Positions 35,434 to 42,547 of a DNA stretch of 64,000 nucleotides are shown piece after piece. The stretch covers positions 10,010,723 through 10,074,722 of the forward strand of contig NC_087066.1 in the NCBI RefSeq assembly GCF_963678635.1, in the 5' to 3' direction. Each line of letters begins with the position of its first letter. Position 1 is the first letter of the stretch. This DNA is from Symsagittifera roscoffensis (lineage: Eukaryota; Xenacoelomorpha; Acoela; Convolutidae). The position numbers were made by a program, and so were the translations under genes. The notes beneath the pieces were generated by a model that had not been told where the DNA came from, made no database searches, and worked only from the letters and a program-made list of their open reading frames with translations.

Positions 35434-35676
35434 TTAAAATTTTACCTTTTCCTGAATTGTGTTTGGAGTCTGCTGAGCACATAATTTAATATTATGCTGA
35501 GAATGCTTCTTCTTGAAATGATTAGCGAGTTCCTCGCTGCTATAAGTATAAAAATTACAGTTAGAACACTTCAAAACGCCACATGTTCTACGATGTCTTG
35601 ATGCATCTTTGTGAGTGTATTCCCTGCCACATTGAAGACATGCAACTCTTTCGTTTCTATTGAGTGAAGGCCTCTC
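35434..35676 (-). CDS. Zinc-finger ORF, paralogue of the polymerase N-terminus
   Basis: This 80-codon frame lacks a start ATG. It opens after an AG that could be a splice acceptor (TTTCCTTACTATTGAG) and ends at TAA. A possible donor (AAAAG|GTAAAA) lies just before the stop. It begins PSLNRNERVACLQCGREY, against PALNRNEKLKCEECGQEY in the polymerase ORF at 40887. It has the same two fingers with identical spacing: C-x2-C-x11-H-x3-C, then C-x2-C-x12-H-x4-H (CSNC ... H-x4-H). So the N-terminal DNA-binding module exists twice in the element, once on each strand. It could be an exon of a small regulatory protein or a truncated duplicate. Confidence 0.7.
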   Translation of the reverse strand, partial: ERPSLNRNERVACLQCGREYTHKDASRHRRTCGVLKCSNCNFYTYSSEELANHFKKKHSQHNIKLCAQQTPNTIQEKVKF

Positions 35677-35793
35677 AATAGTAAGGAAAAATTAAATGGG
35701 AGATTTAAAATGTACCAAATTTTTAGATAAGGTGAGTTGAATAGCCTCAAAAAATGAATAAAAGTAAATAAAAATAGCAAAATTATTAACCAA

Positions 35794-36120
35794 TTGTTTT
35801 TAACGAGAAAGAAAATCAGAATGGATATGCTATTTAACCTAGCTGAAATAAAAACCATCCAATCTAACCATGGAATTTTTAAAAGTATCAACCAATCAGA
35901 ATCGAGCATTAATTACAAGGAAACTTTTATCTTTTTTGATATAAACCAATCAGAATTGAGCTTCAATAGTCATGTGATTTTCGACAAATTCAATGTACAC
36001 CAATCAGAATTGAGCTTCAAAAGTCATGAAATTTTCAGGAAATTTAAAGTCAACCAATCAGAGTTGAGCTCTTCTTCTCATGAATTTTTCTACAATTTCT
36101 TTAACTTTTGTAGATTTTAA
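35794..36120 (+). CDS. ORF made of 18-residue repeats (or a CCAAT-motif repeat array)
   Basis: A 54-bp unit is repeated four times, with CCAATCAGA at 35892, 35946, 36000 and 36054. Because 54 is a multiple of three, a 108-codon frame stays open and reads as repeats of the type NQSELSFNSH-xx-F. The same CCAATCAGA word also occurs singly elsewhere in the element outside any frame, so the array may be regulatory DNA and the frame incidental. The start codon is at 35794. No known domain is visible. Confidence 0.35.
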   Translation: MFLTRKKIRMDMLFNLAEIKTIQSNHGIFKSINQSESSINYKETFIFFDINQSELSFNSHVIFDKFNVHQSELSFKSHEIFRKFKVNQSELSSSSHEFFYNFFNFCRF

Positions 36121-36165
36121 GGATACTTTCACAGACATTATTTGTGTTAGTAACCAATCAGAATG
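35885..36165 (+). repeat. 54-bp tandem repeat with CCAATCAGA core
   Basis: There are four regular units plus a fifth CCAATCAGA at 36154. The core is followed by 'attgagcttca-aagtcatgaaatttt'. It separates the minus-strand zinc-finger ORF from the minus-strand ORF at 36452. Confidence 0.8.
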
Positions 36166-36451
36166 AAGTAATCACAGATTTTAAAAACTTTGTAGATCAG
36201 AACCAGACTATGTTTATGAAACTTCTTAATCAATAAATTTTATTGAATTTTTTCAACATAACTAAGATTTGAAGTTTGATACCCTAGTGGGATAAATGAG
36301 ATTTCTGTCTAGTTTATATTGTTTTTTCGATAATCAATATAAATTTTGAAATTAAGAACAAAGTTTTTCCGATTTGTTCTGTTTCTAACCAGTGAAAAAA
36401 TAAATTACCAAAATTTACGTTTTTATTGTTTTGTTTTTGGTATATTGTAGA

Positions 36452-36868
36452 CTAAACAACCGGAAGTCTATTAAATTTGGATAAACGATCAAAACATATG
36501 CTGACAAATCTATATTTTGTATTTGTATCAAATTCAAAACAAAAATCGAATTGATGTTCCTCATCTCCAATTTCTGTTTCATAGGCTCTTCCATTGTTTT
36601 GTTTTTTACTGATTGAGCACCCAATCTGAGTTAACTCTTCTAAATAAAAACATTGTTGATAAATCTGACAGTACTCTTCTTTTTTGTAATCTCCTCTCCA
36701 TCTTTTTAACAAAACTATTGAACTTTTTGTGTTTCTATACAAATTAAAACTAATACAATCTCCATCAACTTCATGTGTCCACCACTCTTGTAGTTTTTTG
36801 TAGTAGTCCAATTTTAAAATCTGATAAATGTTCAATTCAGACATTGAAAACGCTTTTGATGGAAACAT
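36452..36868 (-). CDS. Orphan Polinton ORF, 138 aa
   Basis: The ATG at 36868 opens 138 codons with good protein-like composition: Trp-rich middle (QEWWTHEV, KRWRGDY), then LEELTQIG and an acidic patch (YETEIGDEEHQ). I do not recognise the family. The order of strands and turns in 'IVLL-K-RW...YLEEL' loosely parallels the C-terminal part of the ORF at 37367, which suggests the two may be related single-domain proteins. That comparison is weak. Confidence 0.5.
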   Translation of the reverse strand: MFPSKAFSMSELNIYQILKLDYYKKLQEWWTHEVDGDCISFNLYRNTKSSIVLLKRWRGDYKKEEYCQIYQQCFYLEELTQIGCSISKKQNNGRAYETEIGDEEHQFDFCFEFDTNTKYRFVSICFDRLSKFNRLPVV

Positions 36869-37366
36869 TTTTCTTACTGAAACATATGAAGAAACTTAAA
36901 AACTCGAATTGTTTTTACATTTTTAAAGTATTTTGTAGTAACAGTCACCGTAAAATTTTTTTAACTACTTAGAGTCTAATTAGTTTCAAGGAAATTCATG
37001 TAGCCAATAAAAACTTCAAATTAAGACTGAATTGAAAACAACCAATGAAATTCAAAAAATCTAAAAAAATAATGATAATGTTTTCAACTAAATATACATT
37101 CTTGTTTGTAATTTTCTTAAATTGACGCAAAATTTAGCTAAATTTTGATAAAAACAGTTATTAAATAAATTTATCTGTAATTTCATAAACAAATACTGGA
37201 AAATCATTTCATAATTGCTTAGTTTTTTATGTCAATTTCGATTAAATTGTTTGTTTTGTCTGACTTTTCCTCAGATATTATAGCTCTAAATTTACACTTT
37301 AGTGAGAAAAAATAGTTTTGAACCAATAATATCTCAATTACCAAAGATGCAAAACATCACAAAGCT

Positions 37367-38086
37367 TTACTGAGGTTTACAATTATCAACAAACATAAAG
37401 TCTCCCAATATTTGGGACAGTTCTTTGAATTCATTCAAAGTATAGTTGACATATGCAACTTGCTTCAAGTCTTCATTTTCCTTTGCAGTGAAGAGTCGAA
37501 TCTGAATGTAGGGTGGCTTGCTCACGTTGTACTTCTTGATGGTGACACACACCCTCCTCATTTTGTACGTTGCTATTTCATATACTCTATTACAGATGTC
37601 AAGCTCCTGATCCATAGTTGATTCTCTGCCAGATTTGGCTTCATATATAGGTACGAGTCCAAGATTTTCAGCATCGTGAATAACAGTATTCCGTATTGCG
37701 GATATTGCTTCGCCTTCTTTTTCACTAAGATAGACTTGTTGAGACTTTTCAAATTGTCCCAAGTCATTTATTTCTAATAGTTGAAAGCACGGTTCCAAGC
37801 ATATTTTTCCCTTGTAGGATTTTTGGAACCAAACAAATCTCCCAATTCTTTTTTGATTTTTTGAAAATTCAATATAGTTGGAACTATCAACTTTTCTCGA
37901 GTACATTTTGAAGAACAAACTGATCAGATGAGGAGAAATGAGAGAAATGACTTTGAGTTTAAATGAAAATGGAAGTAAGCAGTATGAGTCAACACCATTT
38001 CCATATATGGAAGTAGTACCAAATATCGAAGGATTTCCCTGTATGGAAGCTGCGTAGGCGTTACTACTACTATATAACTCCACCAT
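37367..38086 (-). CDS. Orphan Polinton ORF, 239 aa
   Basis: The longest non-polymerase frame in the element. I take the ATG at 38086 as the start. TTTTTGCAG lies 3 nt upstream and looks like a splice or trans-splice acceptor. The protein is mixed alpha/beta in character, with an acidic region at about 110-130 (LSEKEGEAISAIRN) and a C-terminal segment VCVTIKKYN...PPYIQIRLFT...LNEFKEL. That segment resembles in outline the strand-strand-helix of PC4-like single-stranded DNA-binding proteins, but I cannot confirm this. The stop is at 37367-37369. Confidence 0.6.
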   Translation of the reverse strand: MVELYSSSNAYAASIQGNPSIFGTTSIYGNGVDSYCLLPFSFKLKVISLISPHLISLFFKMYSRKVDSSNYIEFSKNQKRIGRFVWFQKSYKGKICLEPCFQLLEINDLGQFEKSQQVYLSEKEGEAISAIRNTVIHDAENLGLVPIYEAKSGRESTMDQELDICNRVYEIATYKMRRVCVTIKKYNVSKPPYIQIRLFTAKENEDLKQVAYVNYTLNEFKELSQILGDFMFVDNCKPQ

Positions 38087-38111
38087 TTTCTGCAAAAATC
38101 ATTTTTTCCCA

Positions 38112-38711
38112 ATGGCAGCTGCTATGTGTCAAGCTCTTCCCAGCTTTTATTCAGATTATAATAGTAAATCATTGTTTATTTCTGTTTCCAACAATTTTTA
38201 CGAAAAATACATAGTAACCCAAGATTTTTGCGTCTCTACTCACGATTCTTTCTGTTCCTTGGGAAATTGCAAATTTCATATAATTTTAATTGGAACTTCC
38301 CTTAGCCAAATTCTTCAGAGATTAGACAAATATCAATACATCTATCAAGAAATTGATTGTCTTTACACTTTGTACAAGCACAGATTCTTTTCGAGTATTG
38401 TCACATCAAGTGGGGAAGTCTTCAATCAGCTTAGTTGTGGAGTGCAGCATAATTTACGATGGAAAGGAGCAGAAAAAACACCAAGCGTATCAAGGAAACG
38501 ACTTGTTCGCAAAAAGTTCAAAAAACATTATCTAAGTTCTAATCAAAAACTTGCATCCACGCAAACGCTTGGCTCAGCATTTTTAGACAGAATTCTCAAC
38601 GTACAAAACTCAAAATATGAACATGATTTGTTAAAAATAATTGATTGTTTTATTGATGGTTATGGATTTGTAAATAGTGATCAAGTCAATTTTTCAATAA
38701 AAAACTTCTGA
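38112..38711 (+). CDS. Orphan Polinton ORF, 199 aa
   Basis: The start ATG lies only 25 bp from the start of the divergently oriented 239-aa ORF. The protein has several Cys and aromatic residues in its first half, a strongly basic central stretch (KRLVRKKFKKHY) and a hydrophobic/acidic C-terminus. A nucleic-acid-binding role would fit the basic stretch, but no family is recognised. It is the only long frame on either strand here, which argues that it is real. Confidence 0.5.
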   Translation: MAAAMCQALPSFYSDYNSKSLFISVSNNFYEKYIVTQDFCVSTHDSFCSLGNCKFHIILIGTSLSQILQRLDKYQYIYQEIDCLYTLYKHRFFSSIVTSSGEVFNQLSCGVQHNLRWKGAEKTPSVSRKRLVRKKFKKHYLSSNQKLASTQTLGSAFLDRILNVQNSKYEHDLLKIIDCFIDGYGFVNSDQVNFSIKNF

Positions 38712-38849
38712 TATTCCATCTATTTTCTCTCATATGTTTACAAAGTTACCATTAATTACCGAAATAAAAATCACCGTTGTCAAAAACATTTGCAAAAAAG
38801 TTTTCAAACATGTAAGAAAGATGTAATATTTCTTTTGATTTTCAAAAAG

Positions 38850-39145
38850 TTGCAAAAAATATTTCAATTTTTTTAACAAGTTGTAAAAAGTGTTTCAAAA
38901 TTTTTTGACATAATGCGAAAAATATTTCAACTTTTGTAAGAATATGCGAAAAGTGTTTTACTTTTTTTAAACAAGATGTAAAAAATATTTCACTTTTTTC
39001 GACAAAATGCGAAAAGTGTTTCAATTTTTTCGACAAAATGCAAAAAGTGTTTCAATTTTTTCGACAAAATGCGAAAAGTGTTTTACTTTTTTCGATAAAA
39101 TGCGAAAAGTGTTTCAATTTTTTCTACAAAAGGCTAAAAGTGTGT
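38850..39145 (+). repeat. 31-bp minisatellite, about nine to ten units
   Basis: Units are variants of TGCGAAAAGTGTTTCAATTT plus TTTCGACAAAA. They become most regular towards the right (38998-39125). The array opens 64- and 86-codon frames on opposite strands that I regard as by-products. Confidence 0.85.
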
Positions 39146-39367
39146 TCATCGATGAGGTAATTTTTTACTTGTGTACATTTTTTCTAGTGTGTTTCCAAAT
39201 TTTTGTGCAAAAATTAATCAAATTTTTCAAGATGTGTGCGAGTTCGGAACACTTAAGTAAGTTCTAATTGTTTTTCAATGGTTTACCTTGAACCTCTCAT
39301 TTATTCTCATAATTAAAATGAAATTGAAGAAATTAATTACAGAAAACGAAGTGAAAACAAAACAACC

Positions 39368-39373
39368 TTTATT
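39368..39373 (-). terminator. AATAAA polyadenylation signal
   Basis: Located 12 nt past the TAA of the 39385-39624 frame, on the minus strand. Confidence 0.5.
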
Positions 39374-39384
39374 TACAAAAACAT

Positions 39385-39624
39385 TTAATCAAAGAGCTGT
39401 CGAGCAGCAGAAGCGTTCTGGAGGTTCTCTATAGAACGCAGAGCTGGACGAGGTTCCATTGCTGGTGGTGGTCGTGGAGGAGTGTTTTGAGGCGTCATTG
39501 TTTCTGAGAATCCCTCATCTTCATCTATTGTGATGGGGTTTTCGACTGATCCTTCCTCCTCCCAAGGAAAGAGGAAGTCGTCGACTGGTTGAGCTACATA
39601 TCTAGAGTCGTTGTCGTTTCCAAC
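39385..39624 (-). CDS. C-terminal coding segment, acidic and proline-rich (partial)
   Basis: This minus-strand frame is open for 79 codons to TAA at 39385-39387. It is followed by a canonical poly(A) signal (AATAAA, at 39368-39373 on the plus strand). The peptide is acidic (VDDFLFPWEEEGSVENP, IDEDEG), then proline-rich (TPPRPPPAMEPRP), and ends SIENLQNASAARQLFD. An in-frame TGA just upstream (39625-39627) and the lack of an early ATG mean it is either a 3' exon or the tail of a broken gene. Codon use is GC-richer than in neighbouring DNA. The poly(A) signal suggests a real transcript end. Confidence 0.5.
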   Translation of the reverse strand, partial: VGNDNDSRYVAQPVDDFLFPWEEEGSVENPITIDEDEGFSETMTPQNTPPRPPPAMEPRPALRSIENLQNASAARQLFD

Positions 39625-39851
39625 TCATTGTCGTTTCCAATCACAAAAATGTTCATTTTTGATCAAGTTGTCGTATCCAATCAGAGGAACCTTTTAAGGA
39701 CTTAAGTCTTCCAAATAAGTAAAAAAAATACACAAAAGCAATCGCAAAAATAAATGACCAAAAGTTGTTGCTGTAAAAATAAGACATATTGCCGATATAA
39801 GTAACAAAAGAAGAAAAATTAATAAAAGTAACATCTCTGCAAGTCTTCTCA

Positions 39852-40439
39852 TCAAATTAACTGAATTTTTTGTATATAATCGATGAGAAATTGCTGATTT
39901 TTCAGCAGATATTCAAGTTCTTTAATTTTGATGTAGATTTGAGATGATAACTCAAATTTGATGAATTTTTCAAAGCAAATCTCTGGAAATCTGATACCAA
40001 ACTTGATCATGCAAGATTTTGAACTTTGAAAGTCTTTAAAAAAATGGAGAAATAATGAGCTTTGCTGGGGAGTTTTGACAAATTTGGGAGTTGGATATGG
40101 AGTAAAAAGAGTCTTTGAAATATTATCGTAAGATTTTTTTATCAACTTCAAATTTTCTAAAATAAATAAAATTTCTTTTCTTTTCAAGTGTAACTCAGCT
40201 GTAAGTTTATAGCTTTGATACGCAATATGTGAATCAAAAGTAAACTCTTTGATTGAGTAAGTTTCTCTAAAGAGACCTTTACTTAGTCGGAGAACTCTAT
40301 TTTGGACAACATAAACGTCAAACAAATTGTGAAAAAAGTAAGAATCTACATCTATTTCATCAATAAGGAAATCACACGGAATACTTTCTTTTTTCTTGTA
40401 GAGTAATTCGAGGAAGTTCAAACGCTTTTTGATTGACAT
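39852..40439 (-). CDS. Orphan Polinton ORF, 195 aa
   Basis: The ATG at 40439 lies about 100 bp from the CRE array and reads away from it. The array could therefore drive this gene and the polymerase divergently. The protein is Lys/Leu/Ile-rich with long helical stretches (KKRLNFLELLYKKKE, LKRKEILFILENLKLIKK, KIKELEYLLKNQQFLI), probably coiled-coil. No catalytic motif or known family is visible. Confidence 0.5.
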   Translation of the reverse strand: MSIKKRLNFLELLYKKKESIPCDFLIDEIDVDSYFFHNLFDVYVVQNRVLRLSKGLFRETYSIKEFTFDSHIAYQSYKLTAELHLKRKEILFILENLKLIKKSYDNISKTLFTPYPTPKFVKTPQQSSLFLHFFKDFQSSKSCMIKFGIRFPEICFEKFIKFELSSQIYIKIKELEYLLKNQQFLIDYIQKIQLI

Positions 40440-40490
40440 TCTTCAAAAATGAATATTTTGGATCCAAGTTGTGTCTAGGAACTGCTTAGT

Positions 40491-40713
40491 TCTGATTGGT
40501 TGAAAATTTTTCTGGAAAATTCTAGAACTTTCAAAGAAATGACGTCATTACCATAAAAGGAAAATTGCGTGGGTGGTGACGTCACTTCTAAATATAGAAT
40601 GACGTCATTACCATAAAAGGAAAATTGCGTAGGCGGTGACGTCACTTCTTTTCAAAGAATGACGTCATTACCGTAAAATGATTATTGCTTAGGTGTCATT
40701 GATAGTATAAATA
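40491..40713 (+). promoter_or_regulatory. Polymerase promoter: five CRE palindromes and a TATA box
   Basis: Perfect TGACGTCA octamers begin at 40540, 40577, 40600, 40637 and 40660. They belong to a repeat of exactly 60 bp containing ATGACGTCATTACC and GGTGACGTCACTTC. TATAAATA follows at 40706-40713, 39 bp after the last octamer, which predicts a start of transcription near 40738. TGACGTCA is the established binding site of CREB/ATF bZIP factors. CCAATCAGA flanks the region on both sides (40491-40499 inverted, 40751 direct). The layout suggests transcription tied to a host cAMP or stress-responsive factor. Confidence 0.75.
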
Positions 40714-40811
40714 CACTTATTTTATTGGGTTAAATAATTCATTTTGTTTACCAATCAGAAACAGTTAATTGAATTTTACTTCAAATTTTACATTTCGTTA
40801 CTTCACCAAAA

Positions 40812-40883
40812 GTAAGTATTTTCATTCAATTGGTACTTTAAGTTTTTAATTTTGGAACATTTCAAAAGTCTCAATTTTTTTAG
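40812..40883 (+). other. Predicted 72-nt intron in the polymerase 5' UTR
   Basis: AAA|GTAAGT is a consensus donor and CAATTTTTTTAG a consensus acceptor. The acceptor ends 3 nt before the polymerase ATG at 40887. Confidence 0.55.
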
Positions 40884-40886
40884 ATA

Positions 40887-42377
40887 ATGCCTGCCCTTAA
40901 CCGAAACGAGAAACTCAAATGTGAGGAATGTGGTCAGGAATACAGGAGAGCTGATAATGCGAGACATCGAAAAAGGTGTGAAAAGCAGGAGGAACATAAG
41001 TGTTCCAAATGTCATTTTTATACAAAAAACAAGGACGAGATGAACTGTCATGTTGCTAAAAAACATGCTCCAGCAAGTTCCAAGCAATCAACGGTGTGTT
41101 CTTCTTGTGAGCAAGAGTTCCCGAGTTACTACTCTCTCCAGCAACATCGGAGAAAGGAACATGGAGCGAAACAACGGAAGCCAAGTGATACGGTGGCCGA
41201 CTTGAACAAGATTGTGGAGGATGAGGGGGAAGATGGTGAAAAACTAAAGGAGGAACTTAGTGCCTGTCAACATTATCTGGTGGATACGGAGTTGGAAAAT
41301 GGGAGACATAAGGTATTTAACTTCCAAATGTCCAAGTTAGATACTAAAATCATTAACGAGAAACTTGAAGAAGTCTTCAACAAGCTCGATTCTGCAGCCA
41401 AAATCAACATTGCTCTGGGTTTTGTTCTTCGAAATATTGAGACTGGTGAATATCGTTATTTCTACGCTCATGAAAACAATACTCTGTTTGAAAAATCCCA
41501 CTTACTTTGTACGAAAGCGGATTTGATAACAATCCAAGGAAAAGTAGAAAAATTTGATATTGTGGAGCAATGTACCCAAGAACGCCAAAACACAAAGTGG
41601 AGATTCAAGTTAATTACTAACTTTACAATTTTTGCTGCTTTGCTGAAAAACATCCCCATGGGATGTCCGGACTCTGTCTTACCCGAACTTTTATTACGAC
41701 ATACGCAAGTGAATTGTCTTTTATCTAACAAAGACAAGGAACCTTACAAAGATCATTTGTGTCTTTTCCGCACATTGGCAATGTACATGAACGGACACAG
41801 AGATCTCGACTCTCACACTTCTAGATACTTTACAGATTTTATATCAAAATCTGGTTATGATCCTAAAAGTTTTCGTGGAGTTTCTGTAGAAGACTTACCT
41901 GTTGTCGAGGAAATTGTTCAAAGGAACATTTTTATATACGATTTCGATATCCAACAAGGAGAATATGTAGGAGAAATAGCTCGACGAAGTATTGGAAGAT
42001 TTGACAAAACAGTCAAATTACTGAGATTTAACAATCATATCATTCATACAAATGATATTGATTCTTTCTTCAAGTGTTTCCCGTGTCCTAGTTGTGACAT
42101 TTTTTTTAATAAATCCGACAATTTTAACAAACATCTTCTGAGATGTAAAGACCGAGTGAAACATATTTACCCAAAGAACGTCTATGAGCTTCGCGAAACC
42201 TTGTTTGAAAAGCTAGAAGGATTCAATCTTCCAGTTTCTGAAGACAACAAGCTTTTCAATAATCTAACAATTTTCGACTTTGAGTCGATTTGTGTTCCTA
42301 CAGAGGAACTAAAAGAGACGCAAACTACTACCTGGATTGGTTCCGATTTCAGTCTCTATATCATCGAATCTGATTGA
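40887..42377 (+). CDS. Polymerase block 1: zinc fingers, OTU-like domain, Exo I
   Basis: The fingers are C12-C15-H27-C31, C39-C42-H55-H60, C71-C74-H87-H92 and, later, C400-C403-H416-C420. Between residues about 285 and 390, D289-HL-C292-LF and the later H384 in FNNH match the Asp/Cys/His arrangement of OTU-type deubiquitinases, so the domain may be catalytically competent. Exo I is D464-F-E466. The last ~12 residues before the stop are out-of-frame sequence after the first frameshift. Confidence 0.85.
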   Translation: MPALNRNEKLKCEECGQEYRRADNARHRKRCEKQEEHKCSKCHFYTKNKDEMNCHVAKKHAPASSKQSTVCSSCEQEFPSYYSLQQHRRKEHGAKQRKPSDTVADLNKIVEDEGEDGEKLKEELSACQHYLVDTELENGRHKVFNFQMSKLDTKIINEKLEEVFNKLDSAAKINIALGFVLRNIETGEYRYFYAHENNTLFEKSHLLCTKADLITIQGKVEKFDIVEQCTQERQNTKWRFKLITNFTIFAALLKNIPMGCPDSVLPELLLRHTQVNCLLSNKDKEPYKDHLCLFRTLAMYMNGHRDLDSHTSRYFTDFISKSGYDPKSFRGVSVEDLPVVEEIVQRNIFIYDFDIQQGEYVGEIARRSIGRFDKTVKLLRFNNHIIHTNDIDSFFKCFPCPSCDIFFNKSDNFNKHLLRCKDRVKHIYPKNVYELRETLFEKLEGFNLPVSEDNKLFNNLTIFDFESICVPTEELKETQTTTWIGSDFSLYIIESD

Positions 42378-42547
42378 TGAACCCATCTTTTTGTACAACA
42401 AGGATCCACAGAACTTGATAATTGATTTTGTATCCAACCTCGAGCTGTTGGCTGAACAAAGTAAGCTAGAAATGCGAAAAAAATTTCAAGATATTGAAGA
42501 AGCTGTCAATGAAAGAATGAAGAAGATCTTTGATCAGCTAAACGACC

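Noticed and set aside
35571-35909. 112-codon minus-strand hydrophobic frame
   Set aside because: It is out of frame with the zinc-finger coding frame at 35434-35676 that it overlaps, and its hydrophobicity follows from the T-rich strand.
38842-39267. 64- and 86-codon frames over the minisatellite
   Set aside because: 31 is not a multiple of three, the frames exist only through the repeat, and both strands are equally open.
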